Source: Globodera rostochiensis
Taxonomy: Eukaryota > Nematoda > Chromadorea > Rhabditida > Heteroderidae
Assembly (NCBI GenBank): GCA_018350325.1
Contig: JAEVLN010000014.1
Location: 1,452,001-1,516,000, forward strand
Reading direction: 5' to 3'
DNA: 64,000 bases
The notes under the pieces are model-generated. The model ran no database searches, was not told the origin of the DNA, and saw only the letters and a program-made list of their open reading frames with translations. This document shows positions 50,752 to 62,076 of this stretch, one piece after another; within the stretch, counting starts at the first letter, position 1, and each line of letters starts with the position of its first letter. The translations under genes were made by a program, and so were the position numbers.

Positions 50752-52941
50752 CTAAGATTTGCTGGCCAATTCCGCAATTGTACTCGCCGCCGCGCCTTTA
50801 ACCGTCCAACTGAGCGACCGGAGAGAGAGTCCGCGCCGGCAAATTTCCCGCGGCACATTCACCGGCACCACCGCCTTCTGCGTGTACCTGCAAGGGAATG
50901 GTCAACACCAATCGGTCCGTTCTTGCACACGGACGTTCCGATCAGTTGCAACATCAATTTGTCCCTCATCGTGGAGTAGCCCAACTTCCAATTTGCGGGA
51001 ATGTTGCCGAAAACGGGCACAAAAACGAATCTTCCGTACCAAAATCCGACATTTTACAGTTTACGAATTGTCCGTTACCGATCGGTGGCCAAAAGGGCGC
51101 TGTAAAGGCCGCAATTGCCCTCATCGCTTAGGTACGGGTCGCTGGGGAGTTGGCGCTCTCTCGCGCCGTCGACGGTCGGCAGCTCGACAAGCGTTACCTT
51201 TTGATTTGCGATTGATTGTCAAGCTACCGTATTTACTTTGGTAGTTCCCGGAGTTACGGTTTTAGGGTTACTATTAGGGGGGGGGGAGTACGACCCCCCC
51301 CTACAGTACTACAGTATGCTTCCTCATTCCTAATCCTGTATCCGCTGCAACCGTACCCCGGCGGACGTTAACGTACCGTACCCCTTTCTTCTCTCGTTTG
51401 AACATTTCCATGTGCACTTTGTTTGCAATTTGGGGGTTCAGCGGGGACATGATTAACACGCCGTCATCGATGAACGATAGGACGTCGTCAAGACGCAGTC
51501 GGTGCCGTCCCATGAAAGGAGTCGGTGCCGGGACGACGGTGACCTAAACGTACTCCAAAACCAAAATGATTATTTGGAAAGCCGGGAACGTTTATGCAAT
51601 GGCGGGGTTTGGTCTATTCTATAAAATGTCGGGTTTTGGTGAAATGTCATCCAGCCGGTGAGTGATCGATCACTCCGCTCCTAAAAGAGACCTCAAATCA
51701 ATTGGCCAAAAGATTGTCCAAAAGACAATCCATGCCGTTTTTGGCACCTTTCCAAACGCGCTTTGCACTTTCATCACCAGCGACTGTTTTGAAACTCGAC
51801 CGGCATTTTTCGCAAAAGTTATCTGCGAAGAAAAAGGCAATTAATTAACCAAAATGGCAATTGACAAATTGACAACGTTGGAGAGAAGCGCCCGGTTTAC
51901 TCCGTTGTCCACCACGTCTCTTAACAAAAAAGGGAGAGTTCTCCCTTTTGGCATTGCTTTCAAAAGACTCAAATGTCGACGCTGACCCCCCCCCCCCGCC
52001 CGTCTCCCCCCGCCCGGCTCCCCCCGCCCGTCTCCCCGACCCACTTCCCGACCAGCACAATGTCCGTCTCGCGCCTGTGTCCACGGATCCGGTTGTGGAT
52101 CAGAAAGCGATTGATGCTGTCGTCCACCTGTTTGGAGGCCATTGATGCCCAATTTTCATTTCTAAACAAATCCAAACTTTTAGTACAAAAATTCTTACGG
52201 TCGATTCTGTTCCGTACCGGTAAACGAACTTCACTCTTCCAACGGTTCCCAACGGGGCAAAGTCGTGCAAATTTATGTCGTAAATGTTTGCCTCTGAAAA
52301 TATTTTATTAGGGGACAACAAAACGAGTGGAAGAAGCCAAAACAGAAGGGCCCGGATTTAGGCATAAAATAGGCACTAAATTCTTGAAACTGGCACCGCG
52401 ACTCAATTGGACTTTCCCGAATAATTTGTACCGACCCAACAAATGTTCAGCCGGCAAATGTTCACGGAGCAATTTGTTTCGCCCATTGAGGTAGGGAATT
52501 GTGTGTCGGTCGGCGATCAGAACGGCACTTTCGTATTCTGTGGACGGGACAAAAGGGCAATCGGACAAAGCCATCGACCGACCGACTGACCATTCAGAAG
52601 ACGCACAAATTTGACCTTTTCGTTGGGGGGGGGGGAGCGTTTTGGTCTAATTGGCAAAACTTTGGCGTCCATTTATTACCTGAAACTCGACAATTGGAAC
52701 AAAATCGTCGGCATAGTTTAAGTCCCTACATCAATTGGAAATTTGAACGAAAATGGCTTTGAGGGGGGTTATTCCATTACTACCAAATTGAGGGCGCTGC
52801 CAAAACGATCAGAGTCCGATTTGGGGGGCCGACTTTGACGTCGTTCAATGTGCGTACCAACAGCAGTGCAAAGGGCCGAATTTGCAACAGAAACAGCAGC
52901 AAAATGCGTGTGATCGTTGATGATTGAGGCTGACGAAGCAT
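50752..52941 (-). CDS. Secreted Porphyromonas-type arginine deiminase/agmatine deiminase-fold protein, probable pseudoenzyme
   Basis: ATG at 52939-52941 gives a signal peptide (ITRILLLFLLQIRPFALLLV). Exons then read: RTLIVLAAPSIW|DLNYADDFVPIVEFQ (about 52800-52680); VKFVRLLN|EYESAVLIADRHTIPYL; ANIYDINLHDFAPLG (about 52280; family form DIWxRDFxPx); the helical DSINRFLIHNRIRG; and DVVDNGVNRALLSN (about 51910; family GGNxVDxG). Next come VTVVPAP, LDDVLSFIDDGVLIMS (about 51470; family HADGxxxFxDD), and RFVFVPVFGNIPANWKLGYS (about 51030). The last exons read AVVPVNVPREICRRGLSLRS then LSW, with stop 50752-50754. This order is that of family PF04371. At the catalytic site the usual His-Cys of GGxLHC(I/L)T is replaced by Arg-Ser (LRSLSW), and RD is HD, so hydrolase activity is doubtful. 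Exon joins from 52340 to 51700 are tentative. Confidence 0.65.
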
Positions 52942-53703
52942 TTTTGAGGGACAAGCGGCGGCGATCGGAGAGTTTGTGCAGTCAATTGGGGCTAAGAGAG
53001 ATTAGCCTCGCCCGGAATGGGCTGAATTTGTAGCGGATATGCGCAATCAACCAACAGCTTTGGCGCAATCGTTGCAGAATAATGGCGGGGGGGGGGGGGC
53101 GTTGTTCCAAAAATATGATGTGATCAGCAGCCTTCAGCGATCAAAACAGGCTTTTACCGCTTTGATCCCTTGGGCTTTTCACTCGGCGATCTAATAATTG
53201 CAACGTCGGGAAATTCTTTTGAAGATTTTTATTTGTTGGAAAAGCTGTCGGATGGGGGGAAAAGGAAAAAGGAAATTTTGTTAGTCGGCGGGATGTAGAA
53301 AAAAATGAATTTGAGTCGCCGAACTCTGACGGATTCCCACCATTTAAATTTATTGCCCACCAGAGAAATGTTGGGAACGTTCACTTCTTAAAATGAATGA
53401 GGTCATTCATTTGGTGATCGCTTCTCAATGATTATTTTGAACGGCGCTATTTCGGCATCATTTTTTGCCTTTTCTACCGGAAAATACTTTCTTTGGACTA
53501 ATTTGTAAGGCTGGCGGTCCGACCCGGCCAATTAATTATTTTCGGTCCTTCGCCAAAGGACCTTCGGATCGGACATTCGAAATCGCTCTGTTTCGGGTCC
53601 TTTTTTGTCAAATCCATCAATTTTATGTTTTTAAGTTGGATTCGAACAAATACGATCATATAGGAGCAACTCGATTCACTGTTATCGACTGAGGCATTTA
53701 GTT
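52942..53703. other. Intergenic
   Basis: 0.76 kb between two minus-strand genes. A G run lies at about 53088. No supported gene; it should contain the promoter of the deiminase-fold gene. Confidence 0.5.
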
Positions 53704-54580
53704 TCAAGCCCCCGGGGGCGATCGCTTACATCCCTCGGCATTCCAAGCTTCAAGCCGCTTCTTCACCTCTTCACGCACTTTGCCCGACTCGACGTTCGGT
53801 TTGCCATTCTGCGTCGGCACATCCAGACACGCGTTTATGTGCAGAGAATCCTCGCGCCCAAAGCCTGATGTTCGTAAAGTCGGGGTTTAACTCCCCGAAT
53901 TTGGCATACCGGCGATCAAATAATCCTTCTCGCCCAACCACACCCCGCACGCCGATCCCTGAGCCGCCGTCAACACGGAGGTGTTTTTGCCGACGAGTTG
54001 TGTGCCGTTGGGACTCTTAAAGATTTGGCTAAAAGATTTACTTATTCAGAATGTCTAAGGAAGAAAGAAAGCGGGAGATGAACCCAATCGACTTCAAGCT
54101 GTGCGTCGTAATATTGGATGTTTTGGCCCGACTCAGACTTGTTCAGAGTCCCTCTCTAACTTTGAACACTTCCAAATGGTTGACTGTGTAGTTGATGTGA
54201 CTGGACGTGGTTGTGTTGCTCAGCACTTTCACGTGGGACACTTAAGGAGAAAGTAAAACGAATGCGCCGACTCCGGGCGTTCCAAATGAATCATTCATTC
54301 GCTTCCGGTCTGAATCCCCCACCCCCGCCCGAATCCCCCCACAGCCAAATGTGTCTCGAATCCCCTCAACGTCTTAGGCTGTCAGTACGAGGCTGAATCA
54401 GCCATCGTGGGGGATTCAGACCGGTAGCCCATTCATATTCACTCATTAATTACCCCAGTCCGCATTGCACATCATATTGTTGAATGAGAAGCCATCCGGG
54501 TTACAACTACAACCGACCGCCATCGAAGGAAGGGACAGCAACAAAATGAGGGGGAGGAGGAAGCAAAAAAAGACTTTCAT
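53704..54580 (-). CDS. TIMP-like secreted protein (NTR domain)
   Basis: ATG at 54578-54580 gives a signal peptide (VFFCFLLPLILLLSLPSMAV) followed at once by GCSCNPDG and MMCNADW. In TIMPs the mature chain begins Cys-x-Cys and continues to the conserved C-x-A-D-W-V. The intron restores V, then SHVKVLSNTTTSSHINYTVN and HLEVFK (about 54240-54150). A further exon reads QIFKSPNGTQLVGKNTSVLT, then SACGVWLGEKDYLIAG (about 54035-53910). The last reads GREDSLHINACLDV, stop 53704-53706. This is a one-domain NTR protein as in C. elegans TIMP-like proteins; the first Cys is the zinc-chelating residue of metalloproteinase inhibitors. There is no C-terminal TIMP domain. Confidence 0.85.
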
Positions 54581-55322
54581 CTGACAGTTAAATGTTTTTA
54601 AAGACTTCGCCGCACCGGGCGGACTGCCGGACGAATTCCGACAATCCGATATAATTCAACCAAAATGTGAGGGGGGTGGGGGGGGGGGAATGTGCATGTC
54701 AATGGGGGGATAGGCAAAAGACCTTTCGGTGTACGCCCCCCCCCCCCCCCCCTCCGCTCGCTTCACAACAAACGGACGGAATGGATGGACAAATTTCGTC
54801 GGTGTTTCGTTTCTTTTTATATAAATAAATACACACGGCCCAAAGCCATCCGAATGGAAGGAGAAAAATTCCAAAATTTTGGCAAATATACAAAAACATT
54901 TTAGTTTACTTTTGAGCAATTGGCCACAAAAATTACAATTTTGTGATAATACATACGACAATATAATTAATAAAGTTAATGTTGTACGTTTGATCAAAAT
55001 GAAAACAATTTGAACGGTTGGGGATGGCGGCGGCATTAACTGAACATTTCTAATGGACGATGGATTTGGGGATTGACTAGATTAGCGTTTGTGTACCAAA
55101 TCAGCAGAAGTTTCTTAGAAGCGCCGCTATTTTGGGCAGAAAAAACAGTGAGAGAGATTGATTATATAGGAAATGGCAAATTCAAAATGGAGCCTTTTTG
55201 TAAATTTGTTGGGCAATTTACATCAAAGGTATGGAAGAGTGCGAAGATGCGATAGATACGGTATATCGGTCGATCGGATACAATAATATTGGGGGGTGGG
55301 GGGGAAGTACCCGTATCGTCAG
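54581..55322. other. Intergenic with G/C runs
   Basis: 0.74 kb between the TIMP-like and phosphatase genes. It carries a G run (about 54675), a C run (about 54737) and another G run (about 55291). No gene seen. Confidence 0.5.
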
Positions 55323-58300
55323 TTACTTGCAGGTGTTGAGGTATTCCATCACACACTCATAACAGTAAGCATATTGCTCCTTAAATGGAGGGGGTGAGTG
55401 AAGGGTTTGTGGCACCGGTATCCAACAATTCGGCAACTCACAATTTTCGAGAAGAGTAGGGGCCGTTGGAGTTGAAGTGCTTTTACCGTACGGAACACGT
55501 CGACCAAATGCTCCGAGCGAAGGCGTTCGAGAAGTAACGAAACGCAGGCGAACACTCCGTTCTCGGCCGAGCCGTCACGACAGTGCAGCACAATGGGCCC
55601 CGCGTCTGGAATATTCGACTGGCGTTCGAGCACTCGACCGATCAGATCCAACAATGCACTGGGCGAGTTGGGTGTTGGTGCACAACTCTTCCATTGAAGA
55701 AATGAAAATTGAAGCACATCCCTGCCACTGGCAGCAATAGTTTTGTCGGACTGCTTAAATTCAAAATGAAAAAAAGCTACTAATTGGCACGGCACGGCAC
55801 AAACAAACCTTAAAACGATAATGCAATTTCCTCTGTACGAACCCGGACTGCACAATTTCCTCGGCCAAAGTGATGGCTAATTCGTTGTTTTTGCCAAAAA
55901 TGAGCCGTTTGCTGACTTCCCTGGGCCAATACTGAAACAAAACCATTTTGACGCAAACATTTTTATTTTCACCAATTCATGTGGCAGAAAGTCTTGCTCG
56001 GTGGACAACATAACAATAGTGTAACTTTGCTGGTCATTGATCATCCGCCAAAAATCAAACACCGTCTCGGGACCCATCGTATCTTGCGCGAGTATGTACG
56101 GATAAAAATAACCCTGAATATTATGTATTGGGGTGGGGGTTGATTGAAAACGTTTGAAAGAACCTTGACGAGACTCGCATTTATGTAAGTGTTTTCGTAA
56201 CCAATCATTGGATGGAGCACCAGGCGATTGAAATTGAACGGAACCGCCTCAAGGCAACGATTCAGCAGCGCATTCTCTTCTTTGTGCGCCCATTCCGTCG
56301 ATTTCGGCTTTTCGAGCGTTATCGAAAGATCCTAAAAAGGGAATTGGACACGGAATAAAAGAAATAACACCAAAAATAATATAAAAAACTGCCTGAAACT
56401 CCAGTTCCAATTGGTTTCTCGCCCGGTGCGCCTTCGCGCCCGCTGTTGCTCCGCCATTTTGCATTGGCATTGATTGCCCTCCGACGGCGGCGTTCACACT
56501 GCCGTCTCTGAGCAGCCGAAGTCGTATCCTCAACGCGGCCCCAACCCCTTCCTTTTCCCGTTGAGTAATGCTGGCCGTTCTTTGTCGAGAGTGTTCCTCG
56601 CCCAGCTGTACCGAACTGGAACGACTCGAGACTCCGCCAAGAGACAAATGTCGTTCTCGGAGAGTTTGCAAAGGCTGATGGAGTCGGCTAAAATGGCGAC
56701 GGAATGCGGCGATGGTCATGTCTGTGTCGCCGAACAGTTGAAACTCCGCAAGTGCTTTGTAGATGAACACGTACTGTTCCTAAAAACAAGAGAAACGAAT
56801 AAAAGCGGAAAAAGGAGGACGCTAAGAAGTACTCAGAACCGACCACTGATTGGACCATCAAATTTCGCTGCTGACGCATTTCGGCGACACACGTAAACAC
56901 ATCGGCAATGCCGAGGTCGAGCATCTGATCCATCACATAATCAATCGCCACCAAAGTGCCAGTACGACCAACACCAGCGCTAAAATTTCGAAAAATGTTA
57001 TTTGATCTGACTAAAAACTGGGATAATTCGAAAAAATTCAATTCAAACCTGCAATGGACCACGACGGGTGAATGGTTAAATTCGTCCATTTTGCGCAATT
57101 TGTACAAAAGTTTGAGTAAGGCAATGGTACACTCGGGCGCCTTGTAGTCGTTCCAACTGGTGAAATGGAATTGCAGAACCCGACGTCTTTCTTAAGGTTT
57201 TGTTTTGTTGAATCGGCTCAAAACATTTTTTCCCGACCTCGCCCTTCCGCCACAGACATCCGACCGCTGCTCTTCGATTGGGGCCTAATAATGCTTGCAA
57301 TGTTCGCATATTCGGAGTCATGCCTTCGTCGTTGTATCGTCGAATGGACTCTACTAAAGAGCCAACTTTGAATGCTTTTAAAACATTTGAACAACTCGTG
57401 AGAGGAGCGGGATTGGATGGAAAATGCCGAGCTGTTCATCGGGTCGGCTTTGGCGGCCTGTATCAGTGGAAGACTGGGAGGCGGTGACGGACTGTTCCCC
57501 GCAAGATGTCCACTTTCATCAAACGGAATGTTATTTCCCGTTGTTGCACTGCAAAGGCTTTTCTCCCCTGCCGAATTCACACGGCCATTGCTTCTCGCCG
57601 GCTGGGGCGGCGGCTCCGTGTCGGACATTTCAAAGGCACGGACCTAAATGGGCGATTTATGATCAAATTACAAATCATGCCCAACCACTTCTAACCAAAC
57701 AGACCGTGTAGTCCGCGTAATACGCCGAATCGGCAGGTGCAATCTCCAGTGTCCGAAAAATCAACGGAGGTTCGTCCTCGTCAGGCCAATACTTTACACA
57801 TTGATCGCGACCACGCTCCCTCAAGCTGGTCACCTGACCAATATAATAACCAATATTAGAATAGGTTGGCAGAATCACCATGATGATCATCCTCGAACCT
57901 TGCTCCCAAATCATTCTCCAAAAGTCGCCAATTGTGCATTCCTTTAAAAATGAAAGGAAAGTTAAATATTTAAAGCCGAAATTCTTACTAACGGTCCTTG
58001 CGTTGCGATAAAGCATTTTCTTCCCTTATAACCCTGAAACGTTTCAATAAAAAAACTTTATTATTGTGCAAAATTGACCTTTATAAAGTTTGCGTTGATA
58101 TAATCCGAAGAATTCGGGTCTCCGGGAACGCGTCGGAGTCGGACTCGAGTGGCATCGCAAGCTTTGATGTCATTGTAACGATTTTTGCGCGCATTTTCCT
58201 TCCGTTCGCTGATCGTATGGTCAAGGTTTTTACCACGGGGTAACATCTGTCAAAGTCCAAAAAGTGCAAATGTTAATAAAATTAGTAAACTTCAAATTCC

Positions 58301-61300
58301 TGCGCAAACTGATAATCGGAATCCCTGTGCTTCAGAATGTATTCCGCGGGGAGATCGTCCGACCGAATGGGCGATGGCGGAATGCCCGGCCTTAGCAAGT
58401 CGTGAGAGCTTTTCTTCGTAATGCAACAGAACCGTTTGACCATGCCCCTTCTGAAAATGAATAATGTAGATAATGTCAAAATGACCGGCAATAGACTTAT
58501 GCATGAAGTACACGACAACGCTCGTGCTGAGGACCAGAAAGATCAGCATGAAAAGGCTGATCAGGAAGATTTCGAGAGGCGAAATGCCCCCAGTGCCGCC
58601 CACTTTCAATGCAACCGGCTTGAAGTAATCTAAAAATTCAAATAATTTTTGTAAAATTAAAAAATTTTACCAGAAAATCCGTAGGCCGGGTCTAAATTGG
58701 TCAGCTGTCGCCTCCATCTCGTTGGCTTCACAACATATTTTATATGGCGACCCGACCGATTCGGAACTAATAAAGACGACGTTTGTCCGGTGTGTTCAAA
58801 AGAATGCAGGTCTCTGTCAACGCGTGCTATCAGAAAGCCAGTGTATTTGAGCTCCGGAATCAATGCCGAGTCCGACGGAGTATATCGAGTCAAATAATGC
58901 ACATTACACGGCTCAATACCAGCCGAAGTGTCTCTGTCCCCCACGACAGTCTAAAAATACATGTCGATAAAAATAGGTTGATTAATCGATGTAAATCCGT
59001 TAAGCCGTCCGTCAATGCTAAATAAACAAACTTGTTTTGGATATTGCAGATAGCTTTCCGCGATGTAGGCAAAGAACTGTTTGTTGTTGGTGGCGTATTG
59101 GTTCTGGTTGTTCTTCAAAGCCCTGTCGAAGGTGTCCATGGTGACATTTTCTGGCATTGGGAGCATCTCGACACTGACATTCAAAGGCAGCGGAAGAATG
59201 GCCAAATAATAGCATCTGAAAGGGAACATTAGGGGGTGGACTACGACTTCTCTCCGCGAAATCAAAAAAATTGATCAACTCTGTAATTTTGGAGAAAATC
59301 TTCTAAATAAGACGTTAAAAAAGACTACTTTTTGGTCTTTGTGATTACTAAAAAGCGTTCAAATAATATCGACATTAGATAGCAAAAGCCAATGGAATTA
59401 CACAATCGGTCCATTTTCCTGCTCCGGCTCCCGGTCAAAACGGAGTCCAAATGAGGAAACGTTAGGACGGGAAACGACGCTGGGCGGCTCGATGCGTCCC
59501 GGCTGCGCAAAATCCATCACGCATTGGCTGTTGACGGAGGCGGCTGTGCTAAGGCCAGCCTTATTTTCAGCCCAAACAGTGGCCGTATAGTTTCGATTTG
59601 GCTAAAATAATTAGATTATTATAATTCCGGATTTTGAGTCAAATTTACGCATCTTTTGCATTTGTAAACTCAAATTTAATCGTTGCAGATGATTTGTATA
59701 TTACCTTCAATGGGCCGTATTTGCACGCAAAAAACGTGCGCAAATTGTCAGAGTCGACGTACTGCCGTCCATTTTGTTCACCGTTCGCGCACAAACCGAC
59801 GCCTTGGGGGTAATGGTCCAAAGGAGGCTCTTTGCTTTCAGGCGATACGTAGCGAATTCGACCAGAAATTTGTACCTTACAAATTATCAAAAATCTATGT
59901 GAATTGAAGAATTCAGTCTCACATAGTATCGTTTAATTTGATCCCTCGAGGCGCCCGAATCCGGAGGGCGCCATTTTATTTCGCACAGTTTTCCCCCACT
60001 TCCATCTTCAGCATCCATAACGCCAATGCCTTCCAAAAGTGGTGGGTAAGGACCTGAAACAGACATTTATTTTGGATGAATCTAAAATTGCTGACGTTCA
60101 TCCGTTGTCTGAACAAGTTCAATTATTCTGAACGGCTCGTTTTGTCCTTCGGTGACATTTACATTCAATTTGTAAGATGTCGCTGGAGAAAGTTGCACAA
60201 AAACGATGGGCGACTTCACATTTTTCTTTATTTCAATCTGAAAATGAATCGATTTTGACTAACAAATAAATGATATTATGAATAGTGTCCCTACCGTTTG
60301 CATAGACGACGCTTTATAAAGCCTGTGGGAAAGAGGCGCAACATTAATTGTGGCCTAATCTTATAGCGTACTGCATGTCAATTTGCAATGCCGGACCGTT
60401 GTCCTCTTCCCAAGTTATAATCAATGAAGTGTTATCGGGCACAATTGTGATGTTCCTTATGGTCCTCAGCTCTAAATAGAAAATAAAGTTTCAGGTTCTA
60501 AATTATCAACAATAAACAACAAAAAACTAAAAAGGTTTTCATAGAAGTCAAAATTGTTTGTAGAAAATTTATTTAACGACACGGAAACATGAACACAACA
60601 CTGTAACAACCACCCGAAAGGTTTTGGGGGTGTGGGAGGGGGGGGGAGGGGGTAAATTTTAACCCGGGGATTGGGACTGAACTCAAAAAAAAAGAGTTAT
60701 ACAAGACAACACCACACAACCAATCAATGGCGCCTACGGGGTTTGGAACGAGGCACCCTTTTGTGGTTGTTGACTGTCAATGCTATAATAAATAAATTCG
60801 TTTTGAGATTGTTGCTGTGTCAGAAAACAAAAAAACTCACTCTTAACGTCAAACTCCATGGTCGCACTGACAACTCGATATCGAGCATTTCCTGGCTGCA
60901 CGATACATTTGTAAGTGCCGGAATCACTGGACTGGACGTTGTTTATGCCAAGACCCCAGCATGTCGGCACCTTTAAGGAGGTTCAAAGTTAAATTTAAAA
61001 TTAGCAAAAACAACAAATACCGAAAAATAAGTGTCGATTTCACGGGAAAAACTTTCATACGGAGTTCTGGTGGGTTCACGTCGAATGGTGTCGTTTTGGA
61101 TAAAAACGACGCCGTCTTCGGGAATAAAAGTTCGGGGGTCCACGTTGATACAACAAAACAGATAAGCAACACTGCCAATGCTGACGGAATTGGACGGAGT
61201 GGCGGCAAACACCACCCGAAGCTCACCTTAAAATAGAAAAGATAATGAGTTGCAAAGTTTCGGAATCAAATCCAGAAACAAAAATCCCGGGTTTGGATCA

Positions 61301-62076
61301 AGACCGGATAAATCCAGAAAATTATGGGATTAACAGTGAATTTACGTGCAGTTCAACTGTAACATTTTTCTTTGCGCTCAAAGACCCCATCCAACCCAAC
61401 ATTTTAGACTTGTTCAGTGCCCAATTTTCCCATAAGCAAAAAAATGCCTACGTTTGTCACATTTCGTCGGTAACCGTGCGTTGAAACCGGGTGCAGGCGG
61501 CAAAACAAACTGAGGGTCAAACTGTGGAGGACAAATGCACCTTTTCTGGGCGAATAAATGTTTGTGAAGTAAAATGGAATTACCAAGGCTAACGCATAAA
61601 CTCACATGATAGCACAGCGGACTCCTCATGTCGTACTTGGACATGTACGAATCACCCATCGACTCGCAGCTAAAGTGGTTGTTCTCGCACTGTACAGGCA
61701 CCACTGGAAGGGAAGAGCCCATCAGAGTGGCTTAATGCACCAAATTTACTCAATGGGCACGAGCTCGAACAGAAACAGCGTCCTTTGCCGGTGCGGTCCT
61801 TCACACACACGCCGCTGGTCACACAATCGAAGTTCGATTTGCACTCGGGGACTCCTTAAAAATTTGGTGACAATCAACGGACAAAATAAAAATGATCAAA
61901 TTTGATGCAAAACCTAATTCTTCGGCACTTTTTTTCCTCTCCGACGTCGTCGTCGTCCTCCTCCTCCACGAGTTCGGCAAATCATTGATGGAATTTAATG
62001 TCTGCAAAGCCGAGAAAAATAGCAGCATCCCCGGCAGCGATGTCTTTGAGTGGCATATGGACAAAATTTTTGACAT
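55323..62076 (-). CDS. Receptor-type protein-tyrosine phosphatase (Ig, FN3, tandem PTP domains)
   Basis: ATG at 62074-62076. A signal-like start is followed by a Cys-rich EGF-like piece (about 61856-61745; [19 protein letters not shown]) and another Cys-rich part ([14 protein letters not shown]). An Ig domain comes next (about 61200-60850; [16 protein letters not shown]). FN3-like exons (60500-59400, with [10 protein letters not shown] and similar) precede a membrane-proximal region (59270-58650). A TM helix lies at about 58575-58505 ([20 protein letters not shown]). PTP domain D1 shows [46 protein letters not shown] and the active site [11 protein letters not shown] (split by an intron near 57050-56990). 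D2 (56080-55340) shows [19 protein letters not shown], and [12 protein letters not shown] in place of HCSxGxGRTG. It ends VMEYLNTCK, stop 55323-55325. The layout resembles nematode CLR-1 or LAR-type receptors, but I cannot tell which. Confidence 0.88.

Noticed and set aside
57675..58016. Possible separate small gene at the phosphatase D1 exons
   Set aside because: It holds the [11 protein letters not shown] motif in frame with neighbouring D1 exons, so it is part of the receptor phosphatase.
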